Origin: Agroathelia rolfsii
Taxonomy: Eukaryota > Basidiomycota > Agaricomycetes > Amylocorticiales > Amylocorticiaceae
Reading direction: 5' to 3'
DNA: 64,000 bases
Assembly: GCA_018343915.1 (NCBI GenBank)
Contig: JABRWF010000007.1
Coordinates: 1,550,001-1,614,000, forward strand
The notes beneath the pieces were generated by a model. That model worked only from the letters and a program-made list of their open reading frames with translations. It did not search any database and was not told the DNA's origin. Shown in pieces: positions 22,825-33,538 of the stretch. A program made the translations under genes and the position numbers. The first letter of the stretch is position 1. Each line of letters starts with the position of its first letter.

Positions 22825-23688
22825 TCAATCTTGAGTCTCGTCGCCTTGTGAATCTTGAGTAGCCCTGCTTTTCTCCGCAGAAAATTCGTCATTTAGATGT
22901 GCCTTCAGAGTCGGTATGTTCTTAAGTAGCACACCACATCGCCAGCAGGTCAAATCTTCCTTTGTCAGTGGTTCGTAGGTTGAGGCCCTTAACATCGCTT
23001 TCTGATGCAATCGATTAATGATGTAGAATCAACGTCATTCATATGTATTTACCGAAGCAAAGGTGGCGTCTTCGGTATCAAACCAAGAGAGGACGTCTTC
23101 CAAGTGCAGGAAGAAACCTAGCTTTGGATGAAATCTTGAGGCGTATAGAATCTTAGAATTTTCTGTGTGACATGCTGTTTAGATGGTTTCTTACGTGTTA
23201 TAGTGCTTCTTATTTTTTAGTCGGGGTGAACACAAGTCGCTAGAAATGATATGGAGATGCAGATGTCTGATTAAAAATATCCTCAATAGAGCCCCAGTTA
23301 ATATAGCAGGAGGAACGCCTCACTCCATAGAAGGCACAGCGTGAAACCCGACCCAGATGTCCCAGACAAAACCATACCTACTTTTCATCTCATCCTCGAT
23401 GTTTGCTCTAACGCAAATTGCCTCGTCTCTCAGAAGTTCAAGTAGCGCCTTAGCCTTGCTCTTTTCCAGCTTGAGCAAGCTTCGAAGATTGGCAAGTTCA
23501 AAGACTGACAGAGAGACGCCAGAAGGACGGGGAAGTACAAGAAAATGAAATATTGCTTTTGGATATGCGTCGAAAATCGTCAACGTTTTTTCGTTGGACG
23601 AGAACAATATGGATGAGGGTAGCGTTTCAGGCTTTGATTTGGTGGCATAGCTCCTGAGGATTGTCAAACTCGGCGGTGATGCTGGCAT
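22825..23688 (-). CDS. hnt3: Aprataxin-like DNA 5'-adenylate hydrolase
   Basis: HIT-family enzyme that removes AMP from abortive DNA ligation ends. Exons 23688-23324, 23266-23195, 23134-23053 and 23001-22825 give 231 residues. The HIT domain has TIFDAYPKAIFHFLVLPRP near residue 40 and the catalytic HxHxH as HLHLHIISSD, created across the first splice. The C-terminal C2HE zinc module is visible: TCWRCGVLLKNIPTLKAHL followed by NDEF. There is no FHA domain, as in fungal Hnt3. The start chosen is the first ATG before the HIT fold; the upstream region has other frames open but not this one from an ATG. It converges on the PIG-Y-like gene. Confidence 0.92.
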
Positions 23689-24056
23689 ACTGGTGCACAG
23701 TATCAGTCTGGCACCACTGGGTAAACAGAAGCCACAATTCAAAGGACGCCACAGCTGGCACAGAGTGGACCGCAATCGGTGTTTCCATGATGTCCACTCC
23801 GCCAAAACGAAGGGGAAAATTCAAATAGGTTTTTTTATTGAGGAATACGTGCACGCGAAAATGTTAACGATACAGATAATGTAAGTACAAAGATGTGTTT
23901 AACCAAGACCATAGCGAATACGGAACATATTATATCATAGTGTCATAAGGGGCATAATTGGGTAAAGTCGGTACCATAAACGCTTGCCAGAGCGAAAAAT
24001 TGCAAGGGAGAAAGAAAATGGGGAAATAAGTGATGTATTTCAAAATTTGTATCTGT
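23689..24056. other. Intergenic between two minus-strand genes
   Basis: 368 bases; aprataxin promoter and zinc-finger 3' UTR. Open frames on the minus strand here are in other phases and show no motif. Confidence 0.5.
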
Positions 24057-25441
24057 TCATGTCGGGGCAGCCACAGCTCTTTCCTGACGATTATGGATTC
24101 CAAGGCATCGAGGCTTGTTCCTGAGATGGCGACGCAGTGGATCGATTCTCGTGAACGCCGTGTTACAGGCCTAGAGAAGATGAAATGAGATTCTGCGTCC
24201 AATATACATGGCAGGTCCAATACTTACGAGACACTTGTACGATCGCTCTTTGTGTGCGAGTGATTCCAGATGCCGGCGTAGATCTCCAGCGGACTTACAA
24301 ATCTTGAAGCAACCATCGTGTGGGCAAGAAAACTTTCCAGCGTTATACGTAGTCTTCTTTGCGTGACGAACAGGTGCAGGAGACGGGGAGGGTACGTATT
24401 CAGGCGTGCTTTCTCTGGAATCGGTCGACAATGGTGTGAGTGATCGCCGCAAATCACCGATATTTGATTTGGGAATTGGCGTTGCGGATGCAGTAACGCC
24501 AGTACTGGTTGAAGGAGTGGCGGTTCTTTGATGGGATAGTTTCTTTCTTTTCGGCTGAGGCTGGGGTTGATTGGATGGTCGGTCAACGTTGATGTCAATC
24601 AGGGAAAGCATGGGCTTGAGTTTCCTCTTTGAGGATGTTGAATTAGCCATGGCTTGTTCACGCTTCCGAGGCCCGGAGGTCGACTGACGTTGTATGAGTA
24701 CAGGAGGTTCGGCCTGAGAAGGTTCCCTTTCCCGATTCTGTCCAACATCCTGTGGTCTCTGGACATGAAAATTTGTGTCTGAAAGGAGATCGTTGACATT
24801 CTTTTCGCTGTGCAGGAGTGTTTCCACACGATTCTGTGTGTTGTTTGACAAAATTGACGATATCGAGTGAGTTGTCGTTTTCTCATGAGTAATTTCTTTG
24901 GGACTTCTTGCATAGGTGGTAGCCGCAGGTTTATTATCATTTCGGTCAAAAAAGTTCCCATCATCACCAAGAAATGTCGCTAATGTGGATTGACGCTCGA
25001 GTACTCGAGATTGTGCGATGGTGGATGATGGATGGCCAGGGTCAACGGAGTCGTGTCGTGCAAAAATAGGGGCACCAAGCACAGCGTTGTCGAGGTCTTC
25101 ACGAGGACAATCATAAATTCCCGGCTCCGTATACAGGTAAGGCCCAGATCGTTTCCCCAGAAAAGACGTAGACCTGTCTTGGGCCAAAGGTCTAGGACGG
25201 AAGACGCGTCGAACCTAAAAGGAGATAGGATGTTGATTGATTAGGTCACCCTGGTTTTGGATGTCAAACGTACTTTATCGGTTATTTCGGGTAGAGACGG
25301 ATGTCTCTCATCTAACGTCTTCGTACCAGTAGTGTATGATTCGCTCTGTGCTATGCGGGCCAGATGGTCCTGCATTGCATACATGTAGTATGGTATGTCC
25401 GGAGCATCAGAAGAGTTGCTTAAGGTGCGAGCTAGGACCAT
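24057..25441 (-). CDS. C2H2 zinc-finger protein, probable transcription factor
   Basis: Exons 25441-25274, 25214-24228 and 24170-24057 give 422 residues. Only the C terminus is ordered: a first finger FSCPHDGCFKICKSAGDLRR with two further His positions, then a second finger completed across the last intron, YKCLACNTAFTRIDPLRRHL. The preceding 300 residues are Ser/Pro/Gln-rich with basic patches (KRKLKPM, PKRKKLSHQ) that could be nuclear localisation signals. This two-finger, C-terminal layout is common among unannotated agaricomycete regulators. DNA target unknown. Confidence 0.85.
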
Positions 25442-26203
25442 CTTGAGAGGATGTATGTTATTATTTGGATTGAATGCGATTGAGCCATCGAGATATATCC
25501 CATATCCAAGCGGCAGAGAACCACGACGTAATCAAAGACGGTTGCATTCCAAAGCCATTAGACAATTACAGAGTGGTCGTCAATCAATCTTATAGTTGAT
25601 ATTGCCTTTGGCATGACCTTTCAATCGTGCGACAAAGGTGGCCAGATAAACAGGATCGAGAGCCTGAGGGCCATTTTTGGAGGACCGAACAACGAACAAA
25701 GAACCGGATGCAAATTACTTGCGAATGGCGCCCGCTTTGGTTCTGAAAGCCGCTTTGACTGTATGAGGCCCTCCACAGTTTCATTATGTATTGAGAAAGC
25801 CATACTAGCTGGGTGCAGGTCAATATCGTCCGCGAGAAAGCAAGGCAATCGCATATCACATCGTCGTACGCATCGTGTACAAAAAACCCGACCGAGTTAA
25901 AATTGACACTATAATGGAGCCAAAGCTGGTCTCCCCTGTTGCCTCGTCACCGCGACCGTACGTGGATCACTATGATAGACTATTTGAATTGTGTTGTCAG
26001 TGTAAAAGCCCTTTGAAGAATGAAAGCTGCATTGTATGCCAGCCACCACGTGATCGTGAGGCGGTGATTGAATCGGGTATAGCCAGTGTTATGGAGTCTT
26101 ACACTGTTCAAGTTAACATTGAAGCTATTCAAGCCACCTGGTGTTTCTTCAGGCTTGTGACCATTGGGCATCCTTCAAATTATTATCAGAAACCTCATTG
26201 GCC
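25442..26203. other. Unresolved interval with a possible small zinc-ribbon ORF
   Basis: 760 bases between the divergent zinc-finger gene and MZM1. On the plus strand an ATG at 25915 opens a frame to 26228 containing LCCQCKSPLKNESCIVCQ, which spaces cysteines as CxxC-x8-CxxC. The same frame is open upstream to an AG at about 25820 and reads YHIVVRIVYKKPDRVKIDTI, which looks coding. On the minus strand a 55-nt GT..AG interval can join two short frames near 25.6-25.8 kb. I cannot make a complete gene on either strand. Confidence 0.3.
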
Positions 26204-26727
26204 ATGTCTGCTATATCTTCTGAGCTAAGGGCTGCTGCTCGTTCCGCTTACAGAGAACTCTATAGAGTGTCTACCGCAACTTTCGCAGGTATGTGTTTGC
26301 AGCAATGATACGGATTATTTGGTACTTAGTTGCATTCTAGGCGACAGTCGGGTTTTGACAGGTAATTTTGCATCTGCATTTGTATTCGTTGTCGCTCACA
26401 TCATGTTTCTGTGAATTAGCATTTAGGGAGAAAATGCGAACAGAAACACTGGAAGGTCGTTTACAAACGGACCCACGGCTCTACGAGGAAAAGCTTAAGT
26501 ACAGCCGAGAGGTCGCTGAGATTCTAAGGAAGAATGTCGTTCAGGCTCAGACCAATGACAATGGTGACACATGGCGTGAGCTGCTTACACAACTCCCCTA
26601 GCTCCAGTGCTAATGACTCATATGTGCAGAGGTTCGATTGAATGAGCACACAGAGCTAGGAGATAATGAGACCATAAAGAGCCCTGTTGTTGAATCCAGT
26701 CGTAGCGCACGGAAACAAGCTGGGTAG
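26204..26727 (+). CDS. mzm1: MZM1/LYRM7-type complex III assembly factor
   Basis: Mitochondrial matrix LYR protein that holds the Rieske Fe/S protein before its insertion in the bc1 complex. Exons 26204-26288, 26341-26361 (21 nt), 26420-26575 and 26630-26727 give 119 residues if the TAG at 26725 is used. The LYR motif is in YRELYRVSTATF; the downstream AEILRKNVVQAQ and NEHTELGDNETIKSP match yeast Mzm1. The last codons overlap a good donor (GTAGGT at 26724), so the transcript may instead splice on: to 26795, ending GCCSA, or to 26787, entering the next gene in frame. That choice is open. Confidence 0.88.
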
Positions 26728-26786
26728 GTGTTTCTGTAGATTCGACTCGCTTTGAAAGTCCCCAGTCTAAGATGCTAATTCACAAG

Positions 26787-27342
26787 TGCTGCAGATGCTG
26801 CTCAGCCTGATTCACTGCCTCGCAATATTCCTCGATATTACTCCGCCCTCAAGAGGGCCCATCAAAAGAGGAAGATACCCGAGCTGAATGAGGATGACCT
26901 GGAGGAATCATTCGTGCGAGGTTCGTGCGATGCTCATCCGCACCTTGCACGTTGTTTTCTCGTTTGCTATACGATTAATTTTTTCGGATGTTTAGGTAGT
27001 GGGCCTGGAGGTCAATCAATTAATAAAACTGAGAATAACGTTCAGCTACTACACAAACCGACAGGCATCCGTGTGAGCTGCCAGGAGACTCGCTCTCTGC
27101 AATTGAATAGGATGTATGCTCGAAGGTTAATTATACAAAAAGTACGAAACGCGGTCTGCCTTGTATTCTGAGACTCATCATGCTCAACTTCCGTACAGCT
27201 GGACCAGCTACAAAATCCTGGTTTGTCCAAAGAGGAGATGAAAAGGGCAAAGCAAATAGAAAGAGAGCGACGTCGAAGAAAGAAGGCTAAGAAGAGAGAC
27301 TTGGAGAGAAAGGCGAAAGCCGAGCATTCTCAGGACGATTGA
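26787..27342 (+). CDS. Mitochondrial release-factor-like GGQ protein (MTRFR/C12orf65 type)
   Basis: Short class I release-factor-domain protein for ribosome rescue in mitochondria. Coding blocks 26787-26920, 26996-27141 and 27199-27342 share one frame. The core is IPELNEDDLEESFVRGSGPG ending in the GGQ peptidyl-tRNA hydrolysis motif, then SINKTENNVQLLH and GIRVSCQETRSLQLN, with a Lys/Arg-rich C-terminal tail that binds the ribosomal A site. Upstream, PRYYSALKR resembles a mitochondrial processing site (RxY before S). No ATG exists in this frame before an in-frame TAA at 26776-26778, so the start must come from a spliced upstream exon, possibly that of MZM1. An ATG at 26795 lies in the other frame. 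Confidence 0.85.
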
Positions 27343-27558
27343 TCCAATATAGCGCTTTTTTGTTGGTTGCATTATTGAAGTACTTTTGCATGTGTCTGGG
27401 TGTATTTAATGAAGTAGCTCAACCAATAAAAAAAGTGTGTACGGGAGTCGTCTGATCCTGATGGATCCATCATAGAAACGCGTAGACTCATTACAACCGC
27501 AGAGCTGACGCGCGCCGCCCATCTTGCATTATCTCTTTGTAGTCTGACCGTATTCATC

Positions 27559-29512
27559 ATGTCAGGCCTAAATCCATTGGCAACAATTATCAAGCGGTAC
27601 ATTTTATACCAGCTTCTCCACCCTACCAAAGCATCTAATTGGTCGTCGTCGAAGGCTTGAAGCCGCGACGTCTCGTCTCGAGGACCTCGCCCAGGAGGGT
27701 GGCCTGCGCATCTCTGGACTTAGTAACGAGATCCCTGGCATCCCACAGACCACTCATACATCTACACCGGTAGCAGCGCCAGCAGCACCTGGGGCAGAGC
27801 TTGAGAGCCCTCCCGTGGTGGCTGCCTTCGATGAGGATGTCATCGATGGCAAGCTAAAGCCATTCTTGAAACTCACGCGTTCGTTTGCAAGTGATTCAGT
27901 GAAGGAACAGGTGCGTGCCATTGTCAATAGCCATTAATTATTATTACATATACCAATCTTTGGGAACTTAGGTCGACTTGGTTGAGAAAGAATTCAATGA
28001 TCTGCGTTCTCTACTCATGATCGCAGCTACATGCCAGAAGCCAGATCAGAAAACATTTGAAGAGCTCTTGACACCATTACAAGCCGACATCGAGGCAATT
28101 TCTCGTTTGAAGGAGGCCAACCGAAAGGATCGAGAATGGTTTACACATCTATCTACCATTGCCGAGGGTGCCGCTATTGTAGGGTGGGTTACGGTCGTAT
28201 GTGTATTTCTATTCTATTTTTTTATTTTTATTTTTACATGACACCATCTTCATTAATTGTTGCTACTCAGGAGCCCAAGCCAGGACCATTTGCCGGCGAG
28301 ATCAAGGATTCAACACAGTTCTATGGGAATAAGGTCATCAAGGAGTTCAAAGATAAGTCAGTCACCTCCAGCTTACTTGCTTTTGTCCAGTGCTGAATCA
28401 AATCATAGAGATGCTAAGCACGCGGAATGGGTCAAAGGATATATTGCTATCCTGGAGGAGACAAGGCTTTATATAATGAAGCATCATACCACAGGATTAG
28501 TATGGAATCCAAGGGTAAGATTGTGCTGTGTTGATTCTATCTCTGTCGATGTAGACTTACATCTGATTTCAATTTAGGGGATCCCAGTATCTCAATATCA
28601 GGCGTCCTCAGCTGCGCCGGCAGTAGGTGCATCACCACCACCACCACCACCCCCGCCTCCTCCGGGTCCACCACCCCCTCCTGTACTATCCCCAAGCGGT
28701 GCTTCGTCTTCTGATCTTTCCGGAACAGCGGCTGTGTTTGCGCAGCTCAATCGCGGCGAAGATGTCACGAAAGGTCTTCGAAAAGTTGACAAAAGCGAGA
28801 TGACACATAAGAACCCGGCCCTGCGGGCAAGCAGTGTCGTTTCGGCATCTCCTCCACCTTCTGTCGCCTCGAAACGCCCTGCGAAACCCACGAAGCCAGC
28901 TGCACTGGCAGGGAAGAAACCGGCAAAACTTGCTCTAGAGGGCAGTAAATGGATTGTCGTACGTTGATCAATGCCAATGATAATCCCTAGCTCGTAACTC
29001 AGCTTTTTACTCCCAGGAATATCAAGAGAATGAGTCTGCTCTTAGGATTGATAATGCCGAAATTAACCAGGTTGTCAATATCTTTGGTTGCAAGAATTCC
29101 ACGATTATCATCAAGGGCAAAGTCAATACTGTAAACTTGCGTAAGTCGGGCCGAGTCATGTGGAAGGTCTGATCATTCTCAATTTTGTCTAGTCAATTGC
29201 ACCAAGACTTCTGTGCTGGTTGAGTCAGTCGTATCCTCGGTTTCCATTACGAACTCGCCCTCCTTTGCTCTTCAGATCACTGGAAAAGCTCCTACGATTC
29301 AAATTGACACCACTGATTCTGGCCAAATCTACCTCTCGAAGGACTGTCTTGATGTAGAAATTACGACCGCTAAATGCAGCAGCATAAACGTTAGCTTGCC
29401 GGTAGAGGGCGAGGAAGATGGTGTATTCGAAGAACAGCCTGTGCCGGAGATGCTCAAAACGGTTGTGCAGAAAGGCAAACTGGTGACAACTATTGTTGAG
29501 CATGTCGGCTAA
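27559..29512 (+). CDS. srv2: Adenylyl cyclase-associated protein (CAP/Srv2)
   Basis: Actin monomer-recycling and cofilin-assisting protein. Exons 27559-27596, 27655-27910, 27972-28196, 28271-28356, 28409-28514, 28578-28958, 29017-29140 and 29193-29512 give 511 residues. The N-terminal helix SGLNPLATIIKRLEAATSRL starts the oligomerisation and cyclase-binding region; the helical folded domain follows, including EGAAIVGWVTVEPKPGPF. A run of about ten prolines near residue 260 suits profilin or SH3 binding, then a WH2-like stretch, and the beta-helical CARP domain (STIIIKGKVNTVNL, SVSITNSPSFALQITG) to the end. All expected domains are in order. Cytoplasmic, cortical actin. Confidence 0.96.
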
Positions 29513-29897
29513 CCTAAAACAGTACATCTTCAACCCAACTACACATCTGGAGCATTTTGTTTTGTTTTAATCTCAAACAATCGAATTCATAGCGTGTTGC
29601 ATCGATGACGGGTGTGATTGCTTAGATACTGTCACGGAGCAAATAAGCACTGCCGGAAGTATGTGATAATGCCGCAATGCCGACTAAGCCAAGCCCAAGT
29701 CTCGAAGAGTTAGAAGAGCGGATGTCATAATTCGGCTCTCGCATGTACATAGTCAATCTCGTTGTGTTCCAACTGAACGCTCGCCATTACACACACTATC
29801 GGTGTCGCACATATTCTGAACTCTGTGCTCATATCCAGGTGGTGCACCGTATAAATTCTAGGTTTCCTTGGACTGTTTGAGTATCTAGTTCTGTAAC
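29513..29897. other. Intergenic, 385 bases
   Basis: 3' UTR of srv2 and promoter of the PhoD-like gene; no gene or repeat seen. Confidence 0.55.
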
Positions 29898-32800
29898 ATG
29901 GATAACCCAGGCTGGCGTGCTCGGCACCGCGCAGAGCTCGTGAGTGGTCAAGTAATAGTTCGATGCATGAGCACTCCTGACACACTCACCTCTACAGGAT
30001 AATGCTAGGGCTTCTGTGCCTCATAGAGGAGCGGATGGGAGGTATGTACAAAACTGAATCATAATTTGATTGCATAGCACCTAGCACTTTCTAGGTATAT
30101 ACCCACGGAGCAAGTTGTTCTTCCACTTCCAGACAATTTCATAGGTGGATTCTCGCCCTCCTTGAACAAGGCCAACGACGTGCCACCGCACCCACCTTCG
30201 AAATTTGGTATTATGAATACCCTTCCTGCGGATTTCCATCACGATAATGGGTCGGATTTACTCACACCATCTCTGGTCACGAGAGAAACAACAATGGAGT
30301 CCTCGAAAAGCTTGACAAATATGAGTCCTATAGAGCGCTCAAATGCGCTGAGAAAGTACAAAATGGTACATCGGGTCTCAAAAATGAGATAGTTCCAACA
30401 TCAATATTGATATCAATGTAACTGTAGGATCCTCCATTACAGTTTATGGTTGGGCCGCTCTTGCGATATGACACTATTGTCAATGGTGTTTGGTATGGGG
30501 CGGTCCTAATTGTCAGTCAGTATCTAAATGTCTGTTTGAAGACTCTAAGACATCTAACCCGAGTTTATTCGCAGCTGCCGACTCCGGATCAGTCTATGAG
30601 CCTTATCCTAGCTTACTCTATGAGTGGGATCCCGACCAGCCACCTAAGCCACCACGGAAAGGTCATTCGATCAAGCATTCTTTTGATTTAGGACCACATC
30701 CTGCAGACCCATATTCTCTGTCGCCATCTTACAATGAGCAACATTTTCATACATCTGAAGCTGGGCCTCGGTATCAGGAACGACGGGCCCAGGGAAAAGA
30801 AATATATGTCTATATTGGAGGCGCACAGTAAGTGATATATACATATTCCACGCACGTGATATTTTAAACTGGTCTTCAAATCAGGAGTACTTTCACGTTC
30901 TGGAGGTTTATGTTAGAAATACCCTTGGCGCAAAATGAGATGAAAATTCGCTATAGCATCAACCACGGTCAAGTCCTTTACTTCTTCGTGCCCGGAATAA
31001 ATCAAAATATGCGATGGGCAGCATATTCTTGTAATGGATTCAGCGCAGGTATTAATCCTGATCACTTCCGGAGTCCTGGGTTCAATACCGGCTATGACCC
31101 TGTGTGGTCCGATTTGTTGCAGAAACATGAAGACGATCCATTCCATATGCTTATGGGAGGAGGTGATCAGCTTTATTGTGACGCGTATGCACTGTCTCCT
31201 GGCCGCTCGCCGAACTCTTCTAACAATTCCGCTTAGCATTACACGGGAACCCGAGTTACAAGATTGGGTCAACCAGGCACAGGCTTTGGACAGACAGAAT
31301 TATAGCCTTACAGACGAGATTGCCAGCGCGATCGATCGGTTTTACTTCAACCATTATTGTAGTTGCTTCAGAAGCGGGGCATTTGCGCGTGCTAACAGTT
31401 CAATGTGCGTTGGAATGGTTTGATCAATGCTATTGGCCGGAGCGCTAAATAAATTCATAGACCAATGCTCAATATGTGTGGTTAGTGCTGTCGATTTTCT
31501 TTGTGACGCCTTATTTATGATACTTTACAGATGATCACGGTATGTTAGCTTTATTATTAAGAACGATGCCATTGACTGATTTAGTCGTCTTTTATAGATC
31601 TAGTATGTTGATGCTTGCAGTACTAATCCATCATAATTACTAACTATCAACTAGATTGACGGATTCGGCAGCTGTAAGAATACGCCTCATGTGCCGCGAA
31701 AGCAACGACTTACAGAACACAGACCCTGACGAATTTCAGAAGTCGCCTGTTTTCAGAACAATTGGTGCGAGAGGATACTTCTTTTATCTGCTTTTTCAAT
31801 GTTTTACCAACGGTAGGACACTCTTTCTCTCCGAGCATATTCGATTTTATCAATGACTTCAGTCGAGATCGATGGACTTGGTGACGATCCAAATCGACCA
31901 CATACTTTTAAATCTACCATCATAGGCTCTCGGGGCCCTTACATCGAATTACCATCGCACTCAGTACTTTCCTCCTTGGGTCCCAAAGTCTGGATACTGC
32001 TTTTGGATTGTCGGTACGGGGTACTTTGACTCATGTTTGGTCTCACTACTCACTCATTTCAGAGCGGAACGAAAGAAATATCAAGTCTGCAGCGAGGAAG
32101 AATATAGAAGGGTATTCAGTCGACTTGATACTATCCCACCAGGTGTGGAGCATCTAGTAGTACAGCTGGGTTTGTCGTTGTCTCGAGTCAACCATGTGTT
32201 TTAAGCTCTAATTATCCGTCTTATTTAGGTATTCCCATCGCCTATCCTCGAATGGTCATGCTTGAGAAAGCTCTAGGGTCCAAGTTTAATCCTCTTGTTG
32301 CCTTGGGCAAGGCTGGTATGCTTGGACTGAGTGGTTTTGTCAACAAGTTCAACTCGGAGGCAGAGTTGCTTGATGATCTGGTGCGTTTCCGATTATCCAC
32401 AATGTAGTTAGCTTCTATTGATGCCAAACCATTTAGAATGATCACTGGACCGCCGATGGGCATAAAGTTTGTCCGGTCGCTAGATTTCACATATCATCAT
32501 GCTGACTAGTATCTTATATAGAGAGAAAGAAATTGGCTCATACAGCAAATGCAGAACTTTGCTCTGTCTCGCAAGACACGCATAACATTCGTGTCCGGCG
32601 ATGTTCACTGTGCAGCTGTTGGTGCGTTCATGACTCTCAAACCCAAAGGTAAAACGGCTCGAGAGATACCACCGCCACAAGACCATCGATATATGCTCAA
32701 TGTCATTACTAGTAAGTGTGTTGATCATGCTGAAATTTGGAGATTGTAAATCTTTTTAATGTCAGGCGCAATTGTCAATACACCGTAAGCCATTGGACTC

Positions 32801-33283
32801 TTGATTTGCATTATAATTGTTCGTCTTCTAATATAGACTACAGACCTCCCACCGGTGTGATTATGATGGTCTCCGGCTTAGCGACCAAGATGCATAAAAC
32901 CATGCACCATGTGGAAACCGATGAAATTATGGTCCGTTATGACGGATTTGACCTTGCTGCTCTTTTCTGTCTTAGCTGATTATGTATGCGATACCCACGC
33001 ACATGCATAATAGATTCCGCTATTTGCGACAGACCCTCTGCATGGCGAGTCTCGCAAGCAAAAGTATATCATGGGCCACCGGAACTGGTGCAGTGTTAAA
33101 TGGGATGGCGCGTCGGGCGATCTGGTATTTGACATCAGAGTTGAGCAGCAACAAGGACACGGTGTGACCACAGGGTACGTACAATACATTCATGCATGAC
33201 ATTTGGTGTCCGTAACCCTGAGACAAACATACAGGTATCCTATACGGGCGCCTCTTCCCGCATGGAACTCGTCGCCGTACTAA
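29898..33283 (+). CDS. PhoD-like (alkaline phosphatase D type) metallophosphatase
   Basis: Large, intron-dense gene; the product is roughly 800 residues. It starts MDNPGWRARHRAEL and, after a disordered N-terminal quarter, shows KEIYVYIGGAQSTFTFWRF, the PhoD family signature MGGGDQLYCDA, the metal-site motif MLNMCDDHDLIDGFGSYPD, and FVSGDVHCAAVG; these supply the Asp and His ligands of the metallophosphatase centre. The end YPIRAPLPAWNSSPY closes after an intron at about 33178-33237. Exons over the DDHD motif are tiny: 31461-31480, 31530-31538, 31598-31602 and 31655-31673, then one from 31723. No signal peptide, so it belongs with the intracellular fungal PhoD-like group whose substrate is unknown. 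Confidence 0.88.
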
Positions 33284-33538
33284 ATTCCGACACTTTCGGA
33301 AGACGTTTCATCTAATCAAGCCATGAAACTAATTGCATACATATATTCTTGGAAGATCCATATACCTTTTTCTTGCTTATTCTATATCGCCGCCGCGGCA
33401 TTGACTCATACGATCTATCGTTGAACCATTAATCGCGAATTATGTATTTTTCTATGGTGCCTACACCTTCCCAATGTTGTGATCGAGAAAATTACTGGGT
33501 AACAAGATAAACGAAAGATTGCAATCAATTAATCATTA

